64,000 bases of DNA, from NCBI GenBank assembly GCA_021324155.1, contig JAJPJQ010000045.1, forward strand, positions 1 through 64,000, in the 5' to 3' direction. Source of the stretch: Pseudomonadota bacterium. GTDB lineage: Bacteria > Desulfobacterota > Binatia > UBA9968. This document shows positions 15,710 to 22,877 of this stretch, in pieces; the stretch's first letter is position 1; each line of letters begins with the position of its first letter. The translations under genes were made by a program, and so were the position numbers. The notes below the pieces were generated by a model. The model was not told the DNA's origin. It saw nothing but the letters and a program-made list of their open reading frames with translations, and ran no database searches.

Positions 15710-18700
15710 CAGGCCGCTCCGGCGAATCCACTTCCAATATAGCAGCCCCCCGTCGCATATCCAGACGCTCGACGCCCGCGATATTGAGCGTGAACGTGCC
15801 GAATTCCTCCTCGACGCGGCCGTGGAGCAGAAACGGCCGGCCGCCTTCGAGCAGCTGGTAATATTTTCGGTACGCGCCGGGAAAAAACGTCGTCTCGTAG
15901 ATTCCCGTCAAATCCTCGAACGTGACGAACTCCATCAAATCGCCCTTTTTCGTCTGCGTCATCTTCTCGCTCACGAGAATGCCCGCCATCGCGATCGATC
16001 GGCCCGCGTGGCGCGCGAGGTCGCGCGCCGGCACGCACGCGTCAACGCGCGGCGAGCGGTAAAGCTCGAGCGCGCGGCGGCGGAGCGGAAAGCCGAAGAG
16101 CTCGATCTCGTGCTTGAGCTTCTGCTGCTCGGAAAAATCGCGCGGCGCAGGCAGGTCGTCGCCCTCCTTCCCCGCCGCGAGCGCGTGGGCGCGCCATAAC
16201 AGCGCCGGGCGCGTAAGGCCGCCGGCGATGGAATCGAAGCAGCCGGCCTTTATAAGGAGCCGCAGGGCCGCAAGGCCGGGACGCGTCCGCGCGTGAAAAT
16301 CGTTGAGCGAGCGGAACGGCCCGGCGGCATTTCGCTCGGCGAGGACTTTATCGATCCACGCGCGCTCCAGGCCCTTGATCTGCATGAAGCCGACGCGGAT
16401 GTTTTTTCCCGCGGGCGTGTAGGCCCACGCGCTTGCGTTGACGTCGGGCGGCAGGAACTCGATGCCCATGCGGCGCGCCTCGGAGACATAGGCGAAAGTC
16501 GGATAAAAACCGCCCTCGTTGCTGATGACCGCCGCCATGAATTCCGCCGGATGGTGCGCCTTGAGGTACGCGCACTTGAAAGACAGGCGCGCGTAGCTCG
16601 CCGAGTGCGGCTTGCAGAAGCTGTAGCCCGCGAAGCTCATGATCATCTTCCAGATGCGCTCGACGATCGCGGGCGCGACTTCCTTTTCCATCGCGCGGCG
16701 GAAGAAGCGCTCGCGGTAGTCCTTCAGCTGGAGCTGCTTGTGTTTCTTGTTGAGAATCTTGCGCAGATGCTCGCCCTCGCTCGGGGTGAAGTCCGCCAGC
16801 GCGACGGCGACGTTGGCGACGTCCTCCTGATACACCATGATGCCGTGCGTCTCGGCGAGCGCCTGCTCCAATAACGGATGGAGCGGGTCGTAGGGCACGC
16901 CGTGCGAGCGGCGGACGAACTCGTTGACGAACGTGATCGAGGCGGGGCGCACGAGCGAGGAGACCGCGACGAGATACTCGAAGACATCGGCTTTCTCCTT
17001 GAGATGTGCGGGCATCGTGGTCCAGAGCTTTTTCAGCAGCAGGCGCGTCGCCGGCGATTCGATGTAGAAGCAGCCGATCGTGTCGCCGCGCCGGATGAAG
17101 TCCCGCGTCTTCTCGTCGTCGACGGGGTTCCACGTGTGGTAGTCGATCTCGATGCCGGCGTTTTCCCTGATCGCCTTCAGCGCGTCGCGCACGACCGCGA
17201 GCGAGCGGTTGCCGAGGAGGTCGATCTTGACCAGGCCGCCGTCCTCGACCTGGTCCTTCTCCCACTGGAGCACGGGAATTTTCTTCGCGGAGATTTCCAC
17301 GGGCACGTATTTGCGGATCTCGTCGGGCACGACGACAATGCCGCCGCAGTGAAGGCCGAGGTTGCGGAAGTGGCCGACGACGCGGAACGCGCGGTCGAGG
17401 ATCTCCGGCCACGGCGCGGCGAATTCTTTGAGCTCGCAGAGCGATTCCGCCCACGACTCCCCTTCCGGGCTTTCCGCCATGCGCAAAAAATTCAGCCGCT
17501 TCAAAATGACCGAAGCGTTTTGATCGATCTCCCCGGGCGCGATGCCGTAGACTTTCGCGACTTCGCGCAGCGCGCCGCGGAGCGCGAGCGTATTCTGGTT
17601 GCCGACCATGGCGATTTTGGCGGGCGCGGCGCCTTTGCCGCCGTAGGTGTCGAACACCCACGCGAGAACGTCGTCGCGCTCGTCCCAGGGAAAATCGACG
17701 TCGATGTCGGGCGGGTCGTTGCGCGTGCGCGTCAGAAAGCGCTCGAACTGGAGCCGGTGGCGCACCGGATCGACGTCGGTGATGCCGAGCGCGTACGAGA
17801 CGATCGAGGCCGCGGCCGAGCCGCGCCCGCACGTCATGCGGGCGCCGACGATCTCGTCCACGATGAGGAAATAATGGCTGAAGCTTTTGTCGCGGATGAT
17901 CGCAAGCTCGCTCTCGATGCGCTCCAGGACGTCGTCGGGCAGGCCGCCGTAGCGCCGCCGCGCCCCGGCGTAGGTCTTTTCTTTCAGCAGCGCGAACGCC
18001 TCGGCGTCCGAGAGCGCGCGAAACGCCGGGAAAATCGTTTCCTTGAAATCCCAGTCGCTGCGGCAGCCGGCCGCGATTGCCGACGCGTTCGCGAGCGCCT
18101 CGGACACGTGCGCGTAATAACGCTCGAGACGCGCGAGCGGCATGAGCCAGGCATCCGGCGCGCAGCATTCGCTCTCCGGCACGCGCGAGAGCGTCGCGTT
18201 CAAGTCGATGGCGCGCAGCAGGCGGTGCAGCGCGTAATCTTCGGCTTTGACGAAATGCACCTTGTTGGTCGCGACCGGCGGAAGCTTGAGCGCGCGCGCG
18301 AATTTCACCGCTTCGTGCATGCGCGGCCCGGGCGTGAGCTCGACGTAGATATCCTCGCGCGACGCTTCGCTCCACGTTTTCACCGCCGCGAGATCGTCGG
18401 AGATAACGATTACACCGCGGCGATGACGCGCGATCGCGTCGATCGCGGCGAAATTTTTCTCGCAGTGGCGCTCGGAGAGAATGCGGCAAAGATTCGCGTA
18501 GCCCTCGGCGTCTTTCGCGAGGCAGACGGCGCGATGCGCGCCGTGGACCAGCTCGGCGCCGAGAATCGGCTCGAGCCCGTGCTGCCGCGCGGTCTCGACG
18601 AAGCGCACCGCGCCGTAAAGGCCGTTCGTGTCGGTGAGCGCGAGCTGTTTCGCGCCCTGCGCCGCGGCGGCGCGACAGAGATCTTCGAGCGAAGCGACGC

Positions 18701-18749
18701 CGCGCATCGGGGAATACGACGAATGCACGTGTAAATGAACGAAGTTCAC
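15633..18749 (-). CDS. dnaE2: Error-prone DNA polymerase III alpha subunit DnaE2
   Basis: A 1038-residue C-family polymerase starting at GTG 18749 (VNFVHLHVHSSYSP). The PHP domain is N-terminal. The palm has CGRGSAAASIVSYALG and PDIDVDFPWDERDD with the catalytic Asp residues. A helix-hairpin-helix region and an OB-fold (VSEKMTQTKKGDLMEFVTFED) follow. DnaE2 carries out lesion bypass with ImuB after DNA damage. The start overlaps the imuB stop as GTGA. A much longer upstream frame is spurious because it runs antisense-like through imuB. The C-terminus overlaps udgX by 77 bases and is slightly short compared with other DnaE2 proteins. Confidence 0.93.
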   Translation of the reverse strand: MNFVHLHVHSSYSPMRGVASLEDLCRAAAAQGAKQLALTDTNGLYGAVRFVETARQHGLEPILGAELVHGAHRAVCLAKDAEGYANLCRILSERHCEKNFAAIDAIARHRRGVIVISDDLAAVKTWSEASREDIYVELTPGPRMHEAVKFARALKLPPVATNKVHFVKAEDYALHRLLRAIDLNATLSRVPESECCAPDAWLMPLARLERYYAHVSEALANASAIAAGCRSDWDFKETIFPAFRALSDAEAFALLKEKTYAGARRRYGGLPDDVLERIESELAIIRDKSFSHYFLIVDEIVGARMTCGRGSAAASIVSYALGITDVDPVRHRLQFERFLTRTRNDPPDIDVDFPWDERDDVLAWVFDTYGGKGAAPAKIAMVGNQNTLALRGALREVAKVYGIAPGEIDQNASVILKRLNFLRMAESPEGESWAESLCELKEFAAPWPEILDRAFRVVGHFRNLGLHCGGIVVVPDEIRKYVPVEISAKKIPVLQWEKDQVEDGGLVKIDLLGNRSLAVVRDALKAIRENAGIEIDYHTWNPVDDEKTRDFIRRGDTIGCFYIESPATRLLLKKLWTTMPAHLKEKADVFEYLVAVSSLVRPASITFVNEFVRRSHGVPYDPLHPLLEQALAETHGIMVYQEDVANVAVALADFTPSEGEHLRKILNKKHKQLQLKDYRERFFRRAMEKEVAPAIVERIWKMIMSFAGYSFCKPHSASYARLSFKCAYLKAHHPAEFMAAVISNEGGFYPTFAYVSEARRMGIEFLPPDVNASAWAYTPAGKNIRVGFMQIKGLERAWIDKVLAERNAAGPFRSLNDFHARTRPGLAALRLLIKAGCFDSIAGGLTRPALLWRAHALAAGKEGDDLPAPRDFSEQQKLKHEIELFGFPLRRRALELYRSPRVDACVPARDLARHAGRSIAMAGILVSEKMTQTKKGDLMEFVTFEDLTGIYETTFFPGAYRKYYQLLEGGRPFLLHGRVEEEFGTFTLNIAGVERLDMRRGAAILEVDSPERPDGFTAAQTRSLGGRLPAAGQNPPRA

Positions 18750-19927
18750 ACGCTCCCCCACGAGACGGCGTTTTTCCCGAAGCGCGCGCGCACCGCGTCG
18801 AGCGCGGCGGCGAGCCGCTGTTGTTTCAGATTTTCCTCCGGCGGCTGCTCGGGAAAGAGCGAGAACTGGCGGCTCTGCTCCGCGAGCTTCTCGGCCGCGA
18901 GGACCACCCTTCGTACGCGCACGCGGCGGTGGAACAGGCGGAAATATAATTTTTCGACGACGGGATAGAGGTCGCATTCCCAATGCGACGGCGCGGCGAG
19001 CGGCGCGCGCCCGCTGAATTCGACGCCGTCGCTTTGGACGACGTCGAGGCGCACGCCGGCCGAGAGGCGCTCGCGCGCGCGGAGCTGGCGGCAAAGCCGC
19101 TCCAACAGGCCGTAGAGCGCGGCGAGGAGCGCCGCGTCGTCCAGCTCATCGGGCGCGAGCGTGTACGAGACTTCGAGCGACGGCCGGCGCTCCGCCGGCC
19201 ACACCGGCGTCGGATCGAAGCCCGCCGCCCACTGCTGCATGAGACGCGAGCGCGGTCCGACGACCAATTCCAAGTGGCCCGGCGGCGTCGCCGCGACCTT
19301 GCCTAACGTCGTGAGATCGAGCTCGCCGAGCATTTCGAGAAAATCCGGCGTCTTGCCGCCGCACAGGCGATGGAGCGACGGCAGCGCGGCGACGGGCTGC
19401 GGCGCGAGAAATGTTTTCTCCGCGCCGGGGTCGACGCCGCAGAGGTCGGGCGGCTTGACGACGGCATCGGCCGCGATGTGCGAGACGAGCTTGTTGGTCG
19501 CGACGCCGGCGACGCCGCTCAGGTGATGGCGCTCGAGGACATCCTTCTCCATGCGCGCGGCGGTGTCGACCGCGCGGCCGAAAAGCCGCGCCGTGCCGGT
19601 GAGGTCGAGATAGAAATGGCCGGGACGGATCGGCTCCCAAATCGGGCTGAAGTAGCGGAGCGATTCGAGCACCGCCGCGTGCGCCGCCGGAACGGCTTCG
19701 CTCTGCGGCGCGATGATTTTTAACCCGGGGCAGCGCAGGCGCGCGAGGTCGAGCGGCATGCCCGCGCAGACGCCTTCGGCGAGCGCCTCGGCGGAGACTT
19801 CGAAGAGGACGGCCCTAGCGGTCGGCGGCGCGACGGCGACGGGGCGGCGGCAGAGCGCGGGCGCGCTCGCGCGCGCGACGGCGATGTGAAGCGATGGAAC
19901 CTGGAAACAGACGATCTGGCGCGGCAT
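18746..19927 (-). CDS. imuB: ImuB-like, catalytically degenerate Y-family polymerase
   Basis: A 393-residue Y-family homologue. The usual N-terminal metal-binding Asp is absent (IVCFQVPSLHIAV), and the SxDE motif of active enzymes is replaced by PGHFYLDLTGT. It is therefore probably inactive as a polymerase, as is known for ImuB. Near the end QFSLF (about residue 353) matches a beta-clamp binding motif, followed by a DinB-like RFGKNAV tail. ImuB bridges the clamp and DnaE2 in the mutasome. No imuA gene is present; the gene lies 22 bases after the lexA-like stop and overlaps dnaE2. Confidence 0.88.
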   Translation of the reverse strand: MPRQIVCFQVPSLHIAVARASAPALCRRPVAVAPPTARAVLFEVSAEALAEGVCAGMPLDLARLRCPGLKIIAPQSEAVPAAHAAVLESLRYFSPIWEPIRPGHFYLDLTGTARLFGRAVDTAARMEKDVLERHHLSGVAGVATNKLVSHIAADAVVKPPDLCGVDPGAEKTFLAPQPVAALPSLHRLCGGKTPDFLEMLGELDLTTLGKVAATPPGHLELVVGPRSRLMQQWAAGFDPTPVWPAERRPSLEVSYTLAPDELDDAALLAALYGLLERLCRQLRARERLSAGVRLDVVQSDGVEFSGRAPLAAPSHWECDLYPVVEKLYFRLFHRRVRVRRVVLAAEKLAEQSRQFSLFPEQPPEENLKQQRLAAALDAVRARFGKNAVSWGSV

Positions 19928-19949
19928 GGAAAAAGAACTTTCGCATTAT

Positions 19950-20522
19950 TTATTTGAAGTGGCGGATGAGCCCGACGACGACGCCTTGAATCTCGAACCT
20001 GTCGTCCGGCGTGACTCGGATCGGCTGCATCGCGGCGTTCGCCGGGCGCAGCTCGATGTGATCGGGCTTCGGGAAATATTTTTTCACTGTGGCTTCGCCG
20101 TTCAAGAGCGCGACCACGGTCTGGCCCGCGGCGGCGCGCGCCTGGCGCCGGACGATCACGAGGTCGCCGGGCATGATGCCCTCCTCGCGCATCGACTCGC
20201 CCTCGACCTTGAGCGCGAAGCTCTCTTCGTTGCCGAGCGGCAGGTCGAGGAACTCTTTTTGCGCGACCGGCTCGATCGGCTTGCCGGCGGCGACGATGCC
20301 GAGCATCGGGATGCGCGGCATTTGCTTGAATTGGCCGACGGCGACCTCGACCACGCCGGGGATGCGCCGCGCGCCGGTCTCGTAGCGGGCGACGGTAACG
20401 CGCGTGGTGCCGAGTTTTTCGGCCAGCGCGGCCTGCGTGAGCTTCAACTGGTCGCGGCGGATTTTCTTGAGCTCATTCGGCTTTATGTAACCAATGGTTA
20501 CATAAATAACGGAGCCAGTCAA
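19950..20522 (-). CDS. LexA-like S24 repressor with XRE-type helix-turn-helix
   Basis: About 190 residues. An XRE/Cro-type HTH (LTQAALAEKLGTTRVTVARYE) is followed by an S24 self-cleaving domain with AAG in GIVAAGKP, the catalytic Ser in GESM and the Lys in ATVKKYF. RecA-stimulated cleavage would release the downstream imuB-dnaE2-udgX genes. True LexA has a winged HTH, so this is a functional analogue or a CI-like repressor. The start is unresolved: the only standard in-frame codon is TTG at 20522, upstream of the operator palindrome and itself resembling a -35 box. A start near ATA at about 20486 would fit the domain better. Confidence 0.8.
   Translation of the reverse strand: MTGSVIYVTIGYIKPNELKKIRRDQLKLTQAALAEKLGTTRVTVARYETGARRIPGVVEVAVGQFKQMPRIPMLGIVAAGKPIEPVAQKEFLDLPLGNEESFALKVEGESMREEGIMPGDLVIVRRQARAAAGQTVVALLNGEATVKKYFPKPDHIELRPANAAMQPIRVTPDDRFEIQGVVVGLIRHFK
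20482..20506. promoter_or_regulatory. Palindromic operator of the lexA-like SOS operon
   Basis: A perfect inverted repeat with 11-base arms, TTTATGTAACC and GGTTACATAAA, around AAT. It sits at the start of the lexA-like gene and is the best candidate for autoregulatory repressor binding. It differs from the E. coli and Gram-positive SOS boxes, as expected for an XRE-type DNA-binding domain. A TTGACT lies 11 bases further upstream on the minus strand (20522-20517). Confidence 0.75.
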
Positions 20523-20596
20523 GAGCAGGTTTTCAGCCTTGGGAGTTCAGCAAGGCCGGGAATAGTTCCCCGGAAAATCGGCCGGGCACGAGACCC

Positions 20597-20625
20597 TTGA
20601 CACCGACAGGCCGGTGGGCTAGCGT
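20597..20625 (+). promoter_or_regulatory. Sigma-70-type promoter ahead of the SAM riboswitch
   Basis: TTGACA (20597-20602) is followed after exactly 17 bases by TAGCGT (20620-20625). Transcription would begin near 20632, just before the riboswitch. The -35 box is perfect and the -10 box is moderate. Confidence 0.6.
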
Positions 20626-20642
20626 TAAGTCACATAACTGGA

Positions 20643-20757
20643 CCTTATCCAGAGTGGCGGAGGGAGCGGCCCGTAGATGCCACAGCAACCGGTTTCACCG
20701 AACGGTGAAACGCTGGTGCTAATTCCCGCCTCCGGGACATCCGGGGGGAAGATAAGG
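20643..20757 (+). promoter_or_regulatory. SAM-I (S-box) riboswitch
   Basis: P1 is formed by CCTTATC at the 5' end and GATAAGG at 20751. Between them are the conserved GGCGGAGGGA, GGCCCGTAGATGCC and CAGCAACCGG segments, then GGTGCTAATTCCCGC and GGGGGAAGATAAG. This is the S-box order. Binding of S-adenosylmethionine stabilises P1 and lets the terminator at 20765 form. Without ligand, GATAAG can instead pair with CTTATC at 20776-20781 inside the terminator, giving an antiterminator. It lies upstream of moeB-thrC. Confidence 0.93.
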
Positions 20758-20764
20758 TGAGGGT

Positions 20765-20803
20765 AAAAACCTCTTCTTATCTTGCGAGAAGAGGTTTTTT
20801 TTT
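20765..20803 (+). terminator. Intrinsic terminator of the SAM riboswitch
   Basis: A 13-base arm AAAAACCTCTTCT and its exact complement AGAAGAGGTTTTT enclose a nine-base loop and are followed by more T residues. It lies directly after the aptamer and 25 bases before moeB, as expected for ligand-controlled attenuation. Confidence 0.9.
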
Positions 20804-20807
20804 GGCC

Positions 20808-20831
20808 ATGAGACGACAGGTTTCGAAATGA
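20808..20831 (+). other. Possible seven-codon leader ORF coupled to moeB
   Basis: An ATG at 20808 opens a seven-codon frame (MRRQVSK) whose TGA overlaps the moeB ATG. moeB lacks a strong ribosome site of its own, so coupled translation is possible. The frame is too short to judge by coding statistics. Confidence 0.25.
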
Positions 20832-21616
20832 CGACGCGACTCAGTCAGGACGAGATCGAGCGCTACAGTCGCCAGATCATGATTCCCGACTTCGGCGGCA
20901 AGAGCCAGATTCGCCTGAGCGAGAGCAAGGCGCTCGTGATCGGGGCCGGCGGCTTGGGCTCGCCGGCCGCGTTCTATCTCGCCGCCGCCGGTGTCGGCCT
21001 GCTCGGCCTCATCGACGGCGACCGCGTCGAGCTGTCGAACTTGCAGCGGCAGATTTTGCACACGACCCAGGACATCGGCCGCGAGAAAGTCGCCTCGGCG
21101 AAAGAAAAGCTCGCCGGGTTGAATCCCGAAATTGCGATTAAAATTTATCCGACCAGGCTGCAGCCGGAAAACGCGCCGGAGATCTTCGCCGCCTACGATT
21201 TCATCGTCGACGGCAGCGACAACTTCGACACGAAATTCCTCGTCAACGACACCGCCGTCTCGCTCGGGAAAGCCTTCTCGCACGCCGGCATCGTGCGCCT
21301 GCACGGGCAGACGATGACCGTCGTGCCGCGGAAAAGCGCCTGCTACCGTTGCGTCTTCCAGGAGCCGCCCGGGCCGGGCGAACTGATGAACTGCCAGCAG
21401 GCGGGTATCCTCGGCGCGGTCGCCGGCGTGATCGGCGCGATCCAGGCGACGGAGGCGATCAAATATCTCAGCGGCATGGATGAAGAGTTATTGACCGATC
21501 GCGTCCTCACCTACGACGCGAAAACAATGAACTTCAGGACCATCGAAATACGAAAAAATCCCGCGTGCGCCGCCTGCGGCGAAAAGGCGGAGAGGAGAAG
21601 CCATGAGCTACGTTAA
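20828..21616 (+). CDS. moeB: MoeB/ThiF-family sulfur-carrier adenylyltransferase
   Basis: A 262-residue E1-like enzyme that adenylates the C-terminal Gly-Gly of a ubiquitin-like sulfur carrier, here most likely CysO encoded at 25.8 kb. It has YSRQIMIPDFG, the ATP loop VIGAGGLGSPAAFYLA, DGDRVELSNLQRQ, DGSDNF, and zinc-binding Cys pairs (CYRC and CAAC). There is no rhodanese domain, so it is MoeB-like rather than MoeZ-like. It is the first gene after the SAM riboswitch and overlaps thrC by 14 bases. A role in molybdopterin or thiamine sulfur transfer is possible, but the context favours cysteine/methionine sulfur. Confidence 0.88.
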   Translation: MTTRLSQDEIERYSRQIMIPDFGGKSQIRLSESKALVIGAGGLGSPAAFYLAAAGVGLLGLIDGDRVELSNLQRQILHTTQDIGREKVASAKEKLAGLNPEIAIKIYPTRLQPENAPEIFAAYDFIVDGSDNFDTKFLVNDTAVSLGKAFSHAGIVRLHGQTMTVVPRKSACYRCVFQEPPGPGELMNCQQAGILGAVAGVIGAIQATEAIKYLSGMDEELLTDRVLTYDAKTMNFRTIEIRKNPACAACGEKAERRSHELR

Positions 21617-22868
21617 AGGGTTGAAGTGTCGCGAGTGCGGCCAGGATTATCCCAAGGAGCCGCTCCACGTCTGCGAGACGTGCTTCGGTCCGCTGGAGGT
21701 CGTCTACGACTACGACGCGATCAAGAAGGCGCTCTCGCGCGAGAAAATCGCGGAGCGGGCAAAAAATCTCTGGCGCTACCGCGAGCTGCTGCCGATCGAC
21801 GGCGAGCCGCGCGCCGGCCTCTACTCCGGATTTACGCCGCTCGTGCGCGCCCATCGGCTCGGCGAAGTGCTGGGCGTCAAGGAACTCTACATCAAGGACG
21901 ACTCCGTCAACCACCCGACCTTCTCGTACAAAGACCGCGTCGTCTCGGTCGCGATCTCGAAGGCGATCGAGTTCGGCTTCGAGACCGTCTCGTGCGCCTC
22001 GACCGGCAACCTCGCGAACTCGGTCGCGGCGCACGCCGCCAAGGCGGGCCTCAACTGCTACGTCTTCATCCCCGACGGCCTCGAGCAGGGAAAAATCATC
22101 GGCTCAGCGATCTACGGGCCGAAGACCATCGCGATCCAGGGCAACTACGACGACGTCAACCGTCTTTGCAGCGAGATCGGCGACAAGTACGGCTGGGCGT
22201 TCGTCAACGTGAATCTCCGTCCCTATTACGCCGAGGGAGCCAAGACGCACGCCTTCGAAGTCGCCGAGCAATTAGGCTGGAAGCTGCCGAAGCACATCGT
22301 CGTCGCCTCGGCCGGCGGCACGATTCTTCCCAAGCTGCACAAGGCGTTTAAAGAGCTGGAACAGGTCGGACTTATCGAATCGAGCGAATGCAAAATTTAC
22401 ACGGCGCAGGCGACGGGCTGCGCGCCGATGGTGCAGGCGCTGAAAAAAGGCACGGACTTGATCAGCCCCGTCAAGCCGAACACGATCGCGAGCTCGATCG
22501 CGATCGGCAATCCGGCCGACGGCTATTACGTGCTCCAGGCGGTTCGCGAATCGGGCGGCTGGGGCGAGAGCGTCACCGACGAGGAGATCATCGACGGCAT
22601 CAAGCTGCTCGCGCGCACGGAAGGCATCTTCACCGAGCCCGCGGGCGGCACCGAAGTCGCCGTTGCGAAGAAGCTCATCCAGCAGGGAAAAATCCCGCGC
22701 GACGAGTCGATCGTTATCAGCGTCACCGGCAACGGCTATAAGTGCCTGGAGTCGGTCGTCGCGAGCGTCGAAAAGCCGTTCAAGATCAACGCGACGTTGA
22801 AGAACTTCGACGACCTCTACGCCGAGCTCGCCGAAACCGCGCCGGGTAAGGTCGCGGCTGGAGAATAA
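21603..22868 (+). CDS. thrC: Threonine synthase
   Basis: A 421-residue PLP enzyme that converts O-phosphohomoserine to threonine. An N-terminal zinc-ribbon-like segment (CRECGQDYP and CETCFG) precedes the catalytic domain. The Schiff-base Lys is in SYKDR, followed by CASTGNLANSVAAHAAKAG and the phosphate-binding loop GGT. Control by a SAM riboswitch is unusual for threonine synthesis alone, because the substrate is the branch point to methionine. The enzyme may be repressed with the sulfur genes, or may use a sulfur donor; the latter is speculation. Confidence 0.9.
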   Translation: MSYVKGLKCRECGQDYPKEPLHVCETCFGPLEVVYDYDAIKKALSREKIAERAKNLWRYRELLPIDGEPRAGLYSGFTPLVRAHRLGEVLGVKELYIKDDSVNHPTFSYKDRVVSVAISKAIEFGFETVSCASTGNLANSVAAHAAKAGLNCYVFIPDGLEQGKIIGSAIYGPKTIAIQGNYDDVNRLCSEIGDKYGWAFVNVNLRPYYAEGAKTHAFEVAEQLGWKLPKHIVVASAGGTILPKLHKAFKELEQVGLIESSECKIYTAQATGCAPMVQALKKGTDLISPVKPNTIASSIAIGNPADGYYVLQAVRESGGWGESVTDEEIIDGIKLLARTEGIFTEPAGGTEVAVAKKLIQQGKIPRDESIVISVTGNGYKCLESVVASVEKPFKINATLKNFDDLYAELAETAPGKVAAGE

Positions 22869-22877
22869 GTTGACGCG

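Noticed and set aside
16878-18734. A 618-codon open frame opposite dnaE2
   Set aside because: Same composition artefact; dnaE2 motifs on the other strand are unambiguous.
18750-19094. 115-codon N-terminal extension of dnaE2
   Set aside because: It reads through imuB in another frame. The PHP domain starts directly at GTG 18749, which overlaps the imuB stop.
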